Below, piece by piece: positions 9,395 through 20,239 of a stretch of DNA of 64,000 bases. Positions within the stretch are counted from its first letter, which is position 1, and the number at the start of each line of letters is the position of its first letter. The notes beneath the pieces are model-generated. The model ran no database searches. It was not told where the DNA came from and worked only from the letters and a program-made list of their open reading frames with translations. The translations under genes were made by a program, and so were the position numbers. The stretch lies in assembly GCF_038502225.1 (NCBI RefSeq), contig NW_027196427.1, positions 1 to 64,000 on the forward strand, written 5' to 3'. Origin of the DNA: Cherax quadricarinatus. Its lineage: Eukaryota > Arthropoda > Malacostraca > Decapoda > Parastacidae.

Positions 9395-11536
9395 GCGTGG
9401 ATTTACGTTTTTAAGGGTAATTCAAGGCGTTAGAAGGTTGTTTGTGTGAGTAGCGCCAGGGTCAGAGGTGAATCTCCAGCCACCAGCTCTACCCTCCGGC
9501 ACCACCAGCCAAGCCTGACTCCCCTCACAGCTTCAGCCTGCAAGCCTGTTGCAGCCGTTTCAAGCTTCCTGGCTTAGTTAGTGTGCTAATTGCTTCAATC
9601 TCCGAGGGGTTGACCCGGATTTTGCAATTAAGCCAGTCAGTAAGCCAGACTGTGGAAGTGAACGCCAGTCACCCTATCATCCAGCCTGTCTCCTGTCATC
9701 CAACTGCTCCTCCGTGCTTTGTGCATCGTTACACGTCTTCCAGTCATCCATTCTCGTGGGGTAAGCCAGTCAGCCAACCCAGCTTCTAACCCAGCTGAGG
9801 GAGAGAAGTAAGCCACGCAGTAAGAAGTAAGCCACGTTCCTCTCAAGTATTGTGTATATCGCTTTGTGCTTCCTGTTGGATGCTAAGAGTGGTTTTTACC
9901 ATTCCTGTGGCATAGAGTGGGTTATTAAGCCACCGTGGGTGAGTGGGGTGCGCGGCAGACCCCCAGCGTCCCCCCCCACCACTCTCTCTCCCACCACCCG
10001 GGGTGCGCGGCAGTACCCCAGCGAGAGTCACACCCCCCACTCTCTCCCACCAGCCATCCACTCATCTACCTGTGGTTGTTTGCACCCTTGTACCGGGTCC
10101 TAGTACTGTTTTGGCTCACATAATTGGTCAAGAGATTGTAGCTGGTGCCAACGAGATAAAGCCAGTTATGTGAGTTCGCCTAGAACGCACATTTCTTCAC
10201 GACAACAGTGTGTGGGTGTAGGAGGAAACACCGCCCGCCCACAGGACAATATCTTCACCTCGTCACCCCGTCACCGCCCGTCTACTACTCTCCACTTCAG
10301 TGATAATTTTTTTGAGACATTTTCTTGCATTTAAAGACATTTGCGTGTGTGAGACATTTATAGTAAAATTCTTGTGTACTCTAAACCTTGTGTTTTCAGT
10401 GTAAACGCAGTATTTTTGACTCATTATTTTTTAGAATAATTTTTCAGTGTTTTCACTTATATTATTCTGCTGTGTTTTTCTTATGCTACTCGTCTGTAGT
10501 AAGTATTATTGTGTAGTGTACCAGTCAGTCACTCTGTGTGAAGTGATTCAATTTTTTTTTTATTGTATTCTTTCAGCGTTGTATTCTGCAGTGATATTTA
10601 CCCCAGTATACCAAATTTTCCATTTATTTCTATGTGTGTCATTTTTTTTTCGTATGCCAACAGTGTCTCATTTCTCTAATTTTTTCGCAGACTGTGTACC
10701 ATTATTTTTGCCAGCAAAATTTTTGTCGTATCAGTCACAGCAAGATTTTTGTTGTATCAGTCACAGCAGGATTTTGTTGTAAGAATATTAATTTAAGAAG
10801 TGTGCTTCGTCACTGTAAGTGTTAACTTACCTGTTTTGTTCCTGTGTTTTATTTTATTCATATTTTCATAATTCTTGAACAAATTCACTCTTGATGCAAT
10901 TTCAATTACTTTTAACGTAAAGTGTTTCCTTACTCTGCTTGAGTAAATTGTTTTGTCTAATTTACAATTAAGAGTTAAAGTGTTCAATCAGTTTATTTTT
11001 TTTTTCTTCATATTTTAAATTCATTATTTTACCTGAGTTTTCCCAGTGCAACTTATTACTGCAGTGATTATTTCTATACTTTATTTTGTTGCACTTGTTC
11101 TGAAGTGAATTATTTTGTTGAACTGTTCTGCAGTGAATTCTTTTCTTTTATTGATATTTTGTGCATTATATTTTAATTTTGTCAATGCATTCTTAGAAAA
11201 TACTTAAATTTCCCAGTTAACAATTTAATAATTTTATTTGATACTTTCACATTGATTTAAAAATTTTAATTAATTAATTTCTTTATTAGCAAGAGTAAAG
11301 ACAGCTCATTTTGAATTTAATTCAGTCTCCAGTAATATTTTTACTTGTATATTTCAATGTAAATTTTTTTATTTTTGTCAATAGTCCTTTAAATTGAGTT
11401 TTCATTCCTCTTGCAGTGTATTTAGGTATTATTTTGCAGACTTAGTTGTATATCTTTTCATTTCAATTCTAGAATTTTATATCATTTTTATTGTTCATTA
11501 TTTTTGCCTTATTTGTTCTCGTGCTACTTTGCCATT
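9395..11536 (+). other. Long untranslated leader of the Gypsy element
   Basis: This is 2.1 kb without a convincing ORF. The first 900 bases are of mixed composition with C-rich stretches near 9960-10060. From about 10300 it is strongly AT-rich. A 26-27 bp direct duplication (GTATCAGTCACAGCA.GATTTT) lies at about 10728-10780. Confidence 0.7.
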
Positions 11537-12772
11537 ATGTCTCACATACCGTCAAGTGATACTTTAGTGAATGTCGACACTCAGACCTCTCAGGCTACTA
11601 CTGCTGGTCCTGTCATCAGTCCTCACAGTTCCTTACCGACTGACAGACCGACCCAGACACCGAGATATTATAGTTATACTCGTGATTCCCTTGATGCGTT
11701 ACCTTTATTCAATGGCCATGTACATAGTCTTGAAGCATGGTTTGCAGCCATTCGTTCTCGTGCTAGTGCCCTAGGTGAAGGTCCTCCTTCAGAGGAAAGC
11801 CTTATCAGAATTGCTAAAGAAGCTCTTTATCGATCTCCTGCTGCTGTTCACGTTGTTGATCTCCTTGATATGCGAGACTTCAGGAATCTTACTAAGTGGT
11901 CACAATATGAGGAACTGATTCGTTCTTTCCTTGTCCCAGTAAAAACAGCTGATCCATATGTCGTTCTTAGAGAACTAGTGAATGCTACACCCATGAGTAC
12001 TGAATCGTTGAGTGCATTTGCTGTTAGATTAGATAAACTTTTATCATCATTTATCAATGCTGTCCAATCATCATCTTTTCTCTCTGAAGAGGCTAAACCA
12101 TTTACAGAATCAATTGCTAAAATAGCAGCTTTTGGAGCAATTAAAGAACTAATGCCACCTGCTTCTGTGTGTGCTTATGAGGCTGATCCTCCAACTGTAA
12201 CGATGGAACCACTTACAGCCTTAAATCATGTACGTTCCTTGTGCCCCCAGGGTACTTTCCCTTGTATTAAAAGTAATGTCACAAATATGCCTCAGTCTGC
12301 ACCACCTCTTGTTTGCGCCACAGAGACAAATCGTGGTCGTCAACCATCTCAGAGATCATCAAGAACCAGTGTACAGAGTCGTTATACACCTCGTAGTATT
12401 CATAGTACATTCAGTAACCATAGTCGGCGGAATTGTTACAACTGTGGTTTCCGTGGACATATTGCAATTAATTGTCCTGATAGTTATCCTAAGAGACGTC
12501 GTACTGATGATGAGTACTCAGATCTTCCTTACTGTACTTATCATAGAATACATGGACATGACACATCTGAGTGTAATGCTCTCTATAACCTTCAGTACTC
12601 TAGATCTTTCCGTGGTCGTCCCAACCGCAGAACCCGTCGAGGAAACAGATCTCGTGGTTTTCAAAATAACCAGAACCAGGCTCATTCATTCAATTCTCAA
12701 ACTAACCTGAACCAGGCTCGTTCTTCCCAGTCGGGGGAATTCGAGCGCCCCAGTCAAACCGCCCCATGGTGA
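11537..12772 (+). CDS. gag: Gypsy Gag polyprotein
   Basis: A 411-codon frame; I take the ATG at 11537 (MSHIPSSD), the first AUG of the open frame. Gag forms the intracellular particle that packages element RNA. Residues about 40-250 are a helical capsid-like region beginning near LPLFNGHVHSLEAWFAAIRS. A CCHC zinc knuckle CYNCGFRGHIAINC occupies residues 300-313. It is followed by CTYHRIHGHDTSEC, a second Cys/His motif seen after the knuckle in many Gypsy Gags, and an Arg/Asn/Gln-rich basic tail. The stop TGA overlaps the pol start (ATGGTGA), with pol in the -1 frame. There are no internal stops, so it is probably intact. Confidence 0.93.
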   Translation: MSHIPSSDTLVNVDTQTSQATTAGPVISPHSSLPTDRPTQTPRYYSYTRDSLDALPLFNGHVHSLEAWFAAIRSRASALGEGPPSEESLIRIAKEALYRSPAAVHVVDLLDMRDFRNLTKWSQYEELIRSFLVPVKTADPYVVLRELVNATPMSTESLSAFAVRLDKLLSSFINAVQSSSFLSEEAKPFTESIAKIAAFGAIKELMPPASVCAYEADPPTVTMEPLTALNHVRSLCPQGTFPCIKSNVTNMPQSAPPLVCATETNRGRQPSQRSSRTSVQSRYTPRSIHSTFSNHSRRNCYNCGFRGHIAINCPDSYPKRRRTDDEYSDLPYCTYHRIHGHDTSECNALYNLQYSRSFRGRPNRRTRRGNRSRGFQNNQNQAHSFNSQTNLNQARSSQSGEFERPSQTAPW

Positions 12773-15700
12773 CAGTAGGTGATAATGAGTACACCATCCC
12801 CGTTCACAACTCCTTTGAAGCCTTAAGCAGTCTCGAGAATGACAACCCTGCTGAGGTTGTTGCTTCACATGTCTCTGACACAGATGATTTTGGGGATGGA
12901 GTAGAACAAGTCTTTTCTGATGAAAATCCACCTTTTTGTTTGCATGTAACTTCCAATGCAACCATAGGCCCTATAGTGCAAGCATCTGTTTATAATGCGC
13001 CCGTTCAATTGTTCATGGACTCTGGTGCGCAAATCAATATTATTAGGTCTAGTTTGTTTAAGGATAAGAAGTTACGACATGTCCTTCTCGTAGAACCGAC
13101 TCCTGTGTCCTCCCTTAGTGGAGTATCTGGTTCTCACCTGCGTGTCCGAGGTACGACTGCCCTAACCTTTTCTATCCAAGGTAGAGACTTCACTGCTTCC
13201 TTCCTTGTTGTCGACCAGATTACTTTCCCTGGTGACCTTCTACTGGGATTTGCTTCCATGCGAGACTTACGCATTGTGCTCGACCCTTATCGATGGCATG
13301 CACAAATTGACGACTTGATCGTTCCATTCTGGGGTTACCAGCTTGGATCAGAAATCTGTTATACTGCTGCAGAGTATGATGTACGGATTAAGTCCTTACA
13401 AGCTAATGCTTTCTCCAGTAGCGTACCCAAGCGGTCAGGCACTGGTAATTCTGTCACTCCCATCAGTGTTCCACCTATACCTTCAGAATTGCAGGATAGT
13501 CCGATGCCTCAAGTGTCCGAGGACGCTCAGATTGCCTTGAGTGCTCAACCTATCCCTGCAATGCCTGCTAGTTCGAGTAGTAGTTTCTCCACAGGGGACG
13601 CCTTGTCGGAAAACAATTACTTGCAACTAGTAATGCCATCTCTTGTTGACGTCACATGCCGTCTGCAGAAAGACGTTTCTGTTGCGGCTAGTGCTCTCAC
13701 TAGAGTGTCTGTAGTTGTTCCTAGTGTTCCAGATGGTGATAACGTCCTAGTTGACAGTGATTCCTGCAAAGTAAAAGGTCTATTTGTTGAACCATCCTTA
13801 CATGTTGTAAGAGATAGTAAGATCCATTTCTACCTGGCCAACACTTCTGGTCACAGTGTTCGCCTTAGAGCAAATACCAATCTTGTTGACCTTGTTCACT
13901 ATCCTTACCCTGTTCAGGTAGAGGATGAGTTGTCACCTGACCAGTGGGTCGGTGCTATTTCTGCCGGGGAGACCTCATCCACCTCACTGGATCAATCTGT
14001 TCCACCAGTTGAGGAGAAAGACTTAGCTCCCACTGACTTCCCAGATGAAGTCAAGCGTTTGTTGACTCTGTTGAACAAACGTCGTAAAGCCATTGCTTTA
14101 CCAGGTGAGAAGATGGGTATAACGAACTTATTGTCCCATCGTATTCCACTTGAACCTGGTACTAGACCTATCTACATACCTGCGTACAGAATGCCTCATT
14201 CACAAGTTGCTGTCGCAGAAGAATTGATCAATCAAATGCTTGATGATGGAGTTATTGCACCTAGCAATTCACCTTGGAATGCACCCTTGATACTAGTACC
14301 TAAGAAGGATGGTACTTGGCGTCCAGTAATTGACTTTAGGAAGTTAAACGCAAAAACCATTCCAGATCGCTTTCCACTCCCTGTACTGGGTGATCTTTTA
14401 CGTAATATTGGAGATAACAAAGTCTTTTCAACCCTAGATTTGTTACAAGGGTTTTGGCAAGTCCCTCTTCACGAGGACAGCCAAGAGCTAACTGCATTCT
14501 CCACTCCTACAGGTCATTATCACTTCCTCCGTATGGCATTTGGATTACGATCTTCCCCTATCACGTTCTCAAGGCTCATGACTAATATCTTTAGAGGTCT
14601 CATAGGTAATGCACTTATGGTGTACTTAGATGACGTAATCGTCATGTCTAAAGACGTGGATACACACTTGAAAAGACTTGATGTAGTACTTGGTAAGCTT
14701 GAAGAAGCCAATTTAAAGATCAAACTGTCAAAATGTCAATTTTTCAGATCAGAAATTAAGTTTCTTGGTCACGTAGTCACTCCTAGAGGGGTTACGACTG
14801 ACCAAAGTAAAGTAACTGCAGTACTAAATTTTCCAACTCCCAAAACTGCTGATGCCGTAAGATCCTTTGTGGGCTTAGCAGGTTTTTATAGATCTTTCAT
14901 TGCCAATTTTTCTTCCATAGCTGCTCCTCTAACTGAGTTGCTTAAGAAAGATGCTCCTTTTGTTTGGACCTTCCGTCAAGAAAGAGCATTCCAAACTCTA
15001 AAAGAAAAGCTAACTTCTGCTCCAATTTTGAAATTTCCAGATTTTTCTAAGCCTTTCTATCTGACAACTGATGCTAGTTCAATTGGCATAGGTGCCGTAC
15101 TAGCTCAGAAGACCGATGGCAAGTACAACGCAGTTGCATTTGCTAGCCGAGTCCTTACAAAGGCTGAACGTAATTATACAGTAACTGAGCAAGAAGCTTT
15201 AGCAATAGTATGGTCTTTAAAGCACTTCCGAGACATTATTTATCAGTATTCTGTTCATGTCTTGACAGATCATGCTCCACTGATACCCTTATTCCAGAAC
15301 AAACAACCTACTGGAAGGTTAGCTAGATGGACCTTGACTATCCAAGAGTTCAATCCCACCTTTGAGCATTTACCTGGCAAGTCAAATGTAGTCGCAGATG
15401 CCTTATCGCGACATGTTAGTATAGTAACTGCAGACCCTCCATTTAGTGCTGAAGATGTAAAGAATGCTCAACGAACAGATCCCATGTGGTCTGGTGTGAT
15501 ACGATTCCTGCTCCAGGAAGATCTTATTCTGACTGTGAAGCCACCAGCTCCCATCAGTGACTTTCTCATGAACCAAGAATTACTGTATCGAACAGCCGAG
15601 TTGGGTACTCCAAGCAGAAGAGTATACCAGTTAGTAATTCCACAGTCACTAGTGAATGTAGCTTTACAGCTAGTTCACGATGTACCAGGTGTTGCACACC

Positions 15701-16995
15701 CTGGTATGGATCGTTCAGTAAAACAAGCCAGATTGAAATACTTTTGGCCTCGTATGGCAACTGATATTTCTGAGTATGTCAGGAAATGTAGTGTCTGCAT
15801 GCAACATAAAGGCAATGCTAATGGTCCTAATCCAATCCAAGTGTATCCAACTGCTAGCGAACCTTGGGAAAGAGTTGCGCTAGATTTGTTAACTAATTTC
15901 CAATGTTCCCTCCAAGGTAACAAACATCTGTGTGTTATGGTAGACCATTTCACCAGCTATTGCGAGTTAGTTCCTATTGCAGACAAGACTGCCGAGACAG
16001 TAGCTAAAGCGTTTAAAGAACGCATTATCTGCAGGCATACCACTCCTAAGTCCCTAGTAACAGATAACGGAGGTGAATTCTGTAATGAAATTCTTGAAAA
16101 TTTGTGTACCTTGTACAAGATCTCTAAATCCACCATTGTTCCTCATCATCCTGCCAGCAATGGGTTAGCGGAACGAACCAATAAGAAAGTACTTGATGTC
16201 TTGAGAGCCACTATCAATCCCAATAGTGAAACTTGGGATGAAGTTATACCTGATGTGCAGTGTGCTATAAATTCTGCTTACAATGTTTCTATAGGTGACA
16301 CTCCACATTATGCATTGTATGGTGTAGATAAACGTTTGCCTTATGAGTTGTTATATTCTAATCCGAAACCAAATTACAACCCTGATGATTTCGTAGCAAC
16401 TCGTACCAGCTTAGCTCAAAGTGTTTTTAGAAGAATCCGTGAAACACTTCATAAATCAACAGCTGAATTTACAAGAGTCGCAAACACTCGATCAAAGCCA
16501 TCCAAAATCAAAGTAGGTTCGAGAGTTATGCTGACTAATTTTAACAAAACGTCTGCTATGCCAAAGCTTGATCAAAGGTTTGTTGGTCCTTATCGAGTAG
16601 TTGAACATATCATTGGAAATAAGTATAAGGTTAGAGAGATTAGTACTGGTCAGTATAAAGAATCGCATTTGGATCATATGAAGTTAGTATGTGACGATAA
16701 TGATGTTCCAACCCAGACTAATGTGACAGACTCTGACAATCCTCCTGATCCTGTACTCTCTTCCTCTGATACTCAGTCAGATGATCAACCTGAATGTCGT
16801 TATTCCCTACGTACACGACAGGTATTGAGAAATCCTCAAGTATCATTTGTAACTTCCAATTCAGATTTGCCTCAAATACAGCATGAGTTGGCCAATGCTA
16901 CAGAATTTGATCCTCCCAGAGAGGACACCCATTCTGCATATGTCAATCACACCCTAGCAGAGTTGGGGTTAAATGTAAATAACCTGTATAGATGA
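12766..16995 (+). CDS. pol: Gypsy Pol polyprotein (protease-RT-RNase H-integrase)
   Basis: 1409 codons, no stops. Aspartic protease: DSGA at residues 85-88. RT: KKDGTWRPVIDFRKLN, then YLDD at 620-623. RNase H: TTDAS with Asp about 769, EQEAL, TDHAPL and ADALSRH. Integrase: HHCC zinc-binding region (H..H then CSVCMQH), catalytic D1040, D1100 and E1136 with the DD35E spacing, and a C-terminal domain with RFVGPYRV. The domain order PR-RT-RH-IN is that of Ty3/Gypsy (Metaviridae). The ATG lies inside the gag stop region (ATGGTGA). The upstream pol frame is open only from 12697 and I see no good slippery heptamer, so termination-reinitiation is a reasonable guess. All catalytic residues I can locate are present. 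Confidence 0.95.
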   Translation: MVTVGDNEYTIPVHNSFEALSSLENDNPAEVVASHVSDTDDFGDGVEQVFSDENPPFCLHVTSNATIGPIVQASVYNAPVQLFMDSGAQINIIRSSLFKDKKLRHVLLVEPTPVSSLSGVSGSHLRVRGTTALTFSIQGRDFTASFLVVDQITFPGDLLLGFASMRDLRIVLDPYRWHAQIDDLIVPFWGYQLGSEICYTAAEYDVRIKSLQANAFSSSVPKRSGTGNSVTPISVPPIPSELQDSPMPQVSEDAQIALSAQPIPAMPASSSSSFSTGDALSENNYLQLVMPSLVDVTCRLQKDVSVAASALTRVSVVVPSVPDGDNVLVDSDSCKVKGLFVEPSLHVVRDSKIHFYLANTSGHSVRLRANTNLVDLVHYPYPVQVEDELSPDQWVGAISAGETSSTSLDQSVPPVEEKDLAPTDFPDEVKRLLTLLNKRRKAIALPGEKMGITNLLSHRIPLEPGTRPIYIPAYRMPHSQVAVAEELINQMLDDGVIAPSNSPWNAPLILVPKKDGTWRPVIDFRKLNAKTIPDRFPLPVLGDLLRNIGDNKVFSTLDLLQGFWQVPLHEDSQELTAFSTPTGHYHFLRMAFGLRSSPITFSRLMTNIFRGLIGNALMVYLDDVIVMSKDVDTHLKRLDVVLGKLEEANLKIKLSKCQFFRSEIKFLGHVVTPRGVTTDQSKVTAVLNFPTPKTADAVRSFVGLAGFYRSFIANFSSIAAPLTELLKKDAPFVWTFRQERAFQTLKEKLTSAPILKFPDFSKPFYLTTDASSIGIGAVLAQKTDGKYNAVAFASRVLTKAERNYTVTEQEALAIVWSLKHFRDIIYQYSVHVLTDHAPLIPLFQNKQPTGRLARWTLTIQEFNPTFEHLPGKSNVVADALSRHVSIVTADPPFSAEDVKNAQRTDPMWSGVIRFLLQEDLILTVKPPAPISDFLMNQELLYRTAELGTPSRRVYQLVIPQSLVNVALQLVHDVPGVAHPGMDRSVKQARLKYFWPRMATDISEYVRKCSVCMQHKGNANGPNPIQVYPTASEPWERVALDLLTNFQCSLQGNKHLCVMVDHFTSYCELVPIADKTAETVAKAFKERIICRHTTPKSLVTDNGGEFCNEILENLCTLYKISKSTIVPHHPASNGLAERTNKKVLDVLRATINPNSETWDEVIPDVQCAINSAYNVSIGDTPHYALYGVDKRLPYELLYSNPKPNYNPDDFVATRTSLAQSVFRRIRETLHKSTAEFTRVANTRSKPSKIKVGSRVMLTNFNKTSAMPKLDQRFVGPYRVVEHIIGNKYKVREISTGQYKESHLDHMKLVCDDNDVPTQTNVTDSDNPPDPVLSSSDTQSDDQPECRYSLRTRQVLRNPQVSFVTSNSDLPQIQHELANATEFDPPREDTHSAYVNHTLAELGLNVNNLYR

Positions 16996-17407
16996 ATAAT
17001 TAAAGTATCAACTTATCAGTATTCAAGAATTTTTTTTTTTGTGTTCATGTTCTCTCCGCATTCTGAGAGTTAACAGTCTAGATTTGCGTGCACCGAATCT
17101 GCCTTTCTGTTAAACACTCTTTCTTTGTATATATTCCTTCCTCAGAATCCGTAGATCACACGAATACAGATCGATCGATCAAATTTTTTTTTTTTTTTAT
17201 CACTTGTATTCTCAACGTAGAGTTCGTTGTTCAATTGTTGAGTTTTAAGTTGTACTATCGTATACCTTGTATTGCATTACAGTTTCAGTTACGTAAGCTT
17301 TCATTCCATTGTTCTACTTATGTATTTTTAATGTTTAATGTTGTGTACTTTGACATTGTATAGAATCAGCCCAAGCCGTATACCTACCATCTCTAGTTTG
17401 TATTAGT
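16996..17407 (+). other. Gypsy 3' untranslated region
   Basis: T-rich, no ORF of note, no env. I cannot find a clear polypurine tract immediately before 17408. Confidence 0.7.
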
Positions 17408-17730
17408 TGTATGTCGGGACGACATACGTTAGCGTCGCCGAGCTCTCAGTAGTAGTAACCAGTTACCAGTCTCAGTAGTAGTAACCAGTTACCAGTACCG
17501 TCTGACTCAACGATCAACCGTCTCTTGAGTCACGGTCTTTCATATTGTGCTGACCTCAGCAGTATTCAAAGACCCACTGGGTACTGGGCAGCCCGGCTAG
17601 CCAGTATATCGAGTAGTAGCAAGGAGATAGGTAACGGCTGGCAGGTCTCTCTCCACATATCGCCAATATACGTATAACAGCCTACGTGAGTATTTCTACC
17701 CTAATCCACGTATCGAACTCCCACATGATA
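17408..17730 (+). repeat. 3' LTR, complete
   Basis: It starts TGTATGTCGGGACGACATAC, which is itself an inverted repeat, and ends CCACA(TGATA). The two 26-bp direct repeats are at 17444-17495. The start is inferred from the TGT...ACA convention. Confidence 0.8.
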
Positions 17731-18380
17731 GGGAGACGTGAAGGGGTAGCTCCTAGGAGGAATGAAAGGGCCATAAATCCCCCTCCATGCCCAAGAGGAG
17801 CTCAGCGCAGCTGGTAGTGAAGGTGTAGCATGGAACCCATGCCATACCCTACCCTTCATGCCATGTAAACCAGCAATCCGGGATAGCAACCTCACATCTA
17901 TCAAGACGCCTCGGTGGACAAAAGAGAGGGCAGTCGGAAACCCACCACAAAACATACCTCCTTCGGCCACCACCTCTTGGGATCCAACAGGCACCCGCCA
18001 GAGATACATACATCACCTGAAAGATAACTGAAGCCTCTCCTTGGTAGGTCAAAGAGGGATCGGGTTCTCCAGTCGATCCAGATTCTACGGCAAACTACAC
18101 TGCCACTAAGGACCACAACGGAATGGGATGGACCACGATACCTTTCACCAGCCTAGGAACTAGAATTCCTGAAGTAAGAACCCAAAGGCTGAAAACAGGA
18201 AAGAGGAAGGGGAGGACTGGGGAGAGGAGGAGGAATAGGAAAGGAGGGATTAGGAGGATGGGACAGGGAAAGGGAGGACTAGGGGGGGGGGGTAATTAGG
18301 TTTGGTCGGAGGAAGAAAACCGAAGGTTCCAATTCCTCAGACCAATAACCTCTTCGCCACAACAAGAAGAGGAAAAAAAA
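17731..18380 (-). pseudogene. Probable LINE 5' region interrupted by the Gypsy element
   Basis: The minus-strand reading has short open stretches without a recognised domain, a long pyrimidine-rich (TCCTCCC) part at 18180-18290, and at 18296-18375 a block (GGTTCCAATTCCTCAGACCAATAACCTC) that recurs at 31880-31935 and 47695-47765. It may be the leader of the minus LINE whose ORF1 lies left of the Gypsy element. That link is inference. Confidence 0.4.
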
Positions 18381-18800
18381 TCCAAACAAATCTTAACTTA
18401 CACTAAAAGTTGGGGCCCAAGAGAGTATAACTTGAATGGTGGGATCCAAAAGCTAAGAATTAAGCTTAGTAATGTTTTCCCTTAGGGTTCTGGAGTTTTG
18501 ACTCGAACGGAAAGAGTACAAGAACTAGAACCTTTTAGGAACTAACAGCTTGGACCTGAATATGTAAATCAAAGAGGTGGAGCTCTTTGGGCATGGAGGG
18601 GTAGAGAACCTCACGGACAGAACCTCAGACAAAACCTCCCAGACGAGACGTCAGACATTTCCTCCCAGACGAAACCTCACAGACACGACCTCCCAGTTGC
18701 AGCTTTCCTGGAGCACCTCCCAGACCTAACCTCAAAACCTCAAAAGCATTACGGTCATCTCATATGTATTTTCCCTCTCTACAGCGTACAATTACTTACC
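18380..18800. other. No gene seen; degenerate CCTCCCAGACGA repeat
   Basis: Unremarkable sequence to 18600. From about 18605 to 18745 CCTCCCAGACGAAACCTCAC-like words recur irregularly, a decayed minisatellite. Confidence 0.5.
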
Positions 18801-18819
18801 ATCCAGGTGCAGCTGGTAC

Positions 18820-19051
18820 CAGGGATGTGATGAGCACCAACTTATATAATCAGCTTGTAGATGCAGGTGGGTTAGGTGGCTCAGGTGTGAGATGCTCAGT
18901 AACTCAGTCTGCACCATCAACTTTCAGGTGTAGGTAATGCAGGTATATGATGCACGATAACTCACCTGGAACCACCACTTTTGCAGGTATAGGCGATGCA
19001 GGTGTGTGATGCCCAGTAACTCACCTTGAACCATCAACTTGTAAGTGTAGG
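18820..19051 (-). repeat. 58-59 bp tandem copies of an exon end with its splice donor
   Basis: Units 18994-19051, 18935-18993 and 18877-18934 align end to end, with a fainter fourth at about 18820-18876. On the minus strand each reads CCTA.AC.T.CAA..TGATGGTTCA.GTGAGTTACTG...TCACACACCTGC. The first contains the real end of the cadherin-like exon and its donor. The next two are intronic, with donor words GTGAGT and CTGAGT. Confidence 0.85.
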
Positions 19052-19249
19052 CAGTGCCCGGCTGGAGGGAAGTGTTGGTGTTTCTGGTGAGGATGCCAGA
19101 GACAGGGTCGAGAAGAAAGTGGTGGTCACCTGGTGGTGCGAACAGCTGGTAGGTGACGGAGGCGCAGGGGCAGCGGGCTGAGTCACCTGGCCCCAGGGGG
19201 CAAGTGAGCCCCAAGTCTTCATCGATGCTCCACGCCCGGTACACCACAC
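19025..19249 (-). CDS. Internal exon of a cadherin-like gene (host)
   Basis: A 225-nt minus-strand exon. The acceptor reads TTCCCTGCTGCAG before 19249 and the donor CAAG|GTGAGT ends the exon at 19025. Its phase is 2 nt, 74 codons, 1 nt. The peptide VVYRAWSIDEDLGLT..., then SVTYQLFAPPGDHHFLLDP and VSGILTRNTNTSLQPGTAYT, YKLMVQ, follows a cadherin repeat: DEDLG calcium motif, VTYQL strand, FLLDPVSGILT and a Y.Y.L.V strand. Cadherin repeats are extracellular, calcium-rigidified adhesion modules. The extra cysteines (TCP..., RCPC) are unusual. I cannot name the gene, and no neighbouring exon is seen in the window. It is the only plausible host coding sequence found. Confidence 0.6.
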
Positions 19250-20230
19250 CTGCAGCAGGGAAACACAGTAGGCGAGCTAATTCTAACAGTCAAGTTATTA
19301 GTCATCAGTTTTCAGTACTCAGTCACGTATATGTAATTCATATATTTTAACATATAGATGTGAAAAGAACAAATATATATATATATATAATATATATATA
19401 TATTGTATATGAACGTATTTTAGCTTTGTGTATGTTTATCAGCAGTTTTATATTTGTGAATATAATTAACGATTTCGATGATAATTATAAAAAATGTGCA
19501 TAAAATATCAAAATATAAAATGGGATGATAAAAAGTGTCGGTTATTATAATGCGATTTTGAGGTAATAAAAGTTTACAGTAGATTTTTCCGTAAAGTGAA
19601 CAACGTATAGTTCGTGGTAATGGTGTACGAACAACCGGGATGGAAGACGACGGGAGAGACAGACGAAACATTAGAGAGAAGCTGTGTTTCTCTATGACTA
19701 TTCATTTTTGTCAAAATTGTTACCAGAATCACATTTGTACTTGTGGGGTGATGAGTGAGTTATGTCCTGCAGTGTGTTTGGGTATATGTACATTATAATA
19801 TAATCGTGTGTCTAAATTATAAAGTTAACCACATCTAGTGTTTATTCTACCCATATTGTGTTTATACTGGGGAGTACCTATAGCCTCATCACTCACGGAA
19901 TCCTAATAACACGACTGAAAACAAATCACAGAACGGGTGGGGCTTGAACCCATGGCACTGGCCAGTATTTTCACAGCAGAGTCATATATAATTCTCACTG
20001 CTGTCACTTGCCACTCGTTTAAACCCCACCCGTTCTCTGATTTAATTTACCTATAACCTAATGATGGGTACCGAGGCGTGGCCGGACACTAGTTGAGTTA
20101 CGAAACTTTATAATGTCTGGCTGACATCCGCGACTAGAATATACGAGTATTACGTTGATATAATGAAATGTGTAAGGAAGACCTACTCTGTCTCCCATTG
20201 TTAATGTTGTAAAACGGAAGTAGCGAGTTC
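19250..20230. other. Intron or intergenic AT-rich DNA with short TA tract and SINE-like pieces
   Basis: A (TA)n tract at 19373-19402. At 19893-20046 two tRNA-like T-arm words face each other (GGGTGGGGCTTGAACCCATGG and, inverted, AAACCCCACCCGTTCTCTGA), the remains of an inverted SINE pair. Nothing else is recognised. Confidence 0.5.
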
Positions 20231-20239
20231 CAACAATCC

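Larger units (their letters stand above)
9088..17730 (+). mobile_element. Ty3/Gypsy LTR retrotransposon, young, 5' LTR incomplete
   Basis: In order: 5' LTR (287 bp preserved), primer binding site, 2.1-kb leader, gag, pol, 0.4-kb 3' region and 3' LTR. The retained 287 bases of the two LTRs look identical, implying a recent insertion. Gag and pol have no stops. There is no env-like ORF between 16995 and 17408. The 3' LTR has about 36 further bases at its start (17408-17443) with no counterpart before 9088. No clear target-site duplication is visible because the left end is missing. It is inserted next to or within the minus-strand LINE. Confidence 0.95.

Noticed and set aside
16996..17407. env gene of an errantivirus-type Gypsy
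   Set aside because: Only about 400 bases between pol and the LTR and no long frame.
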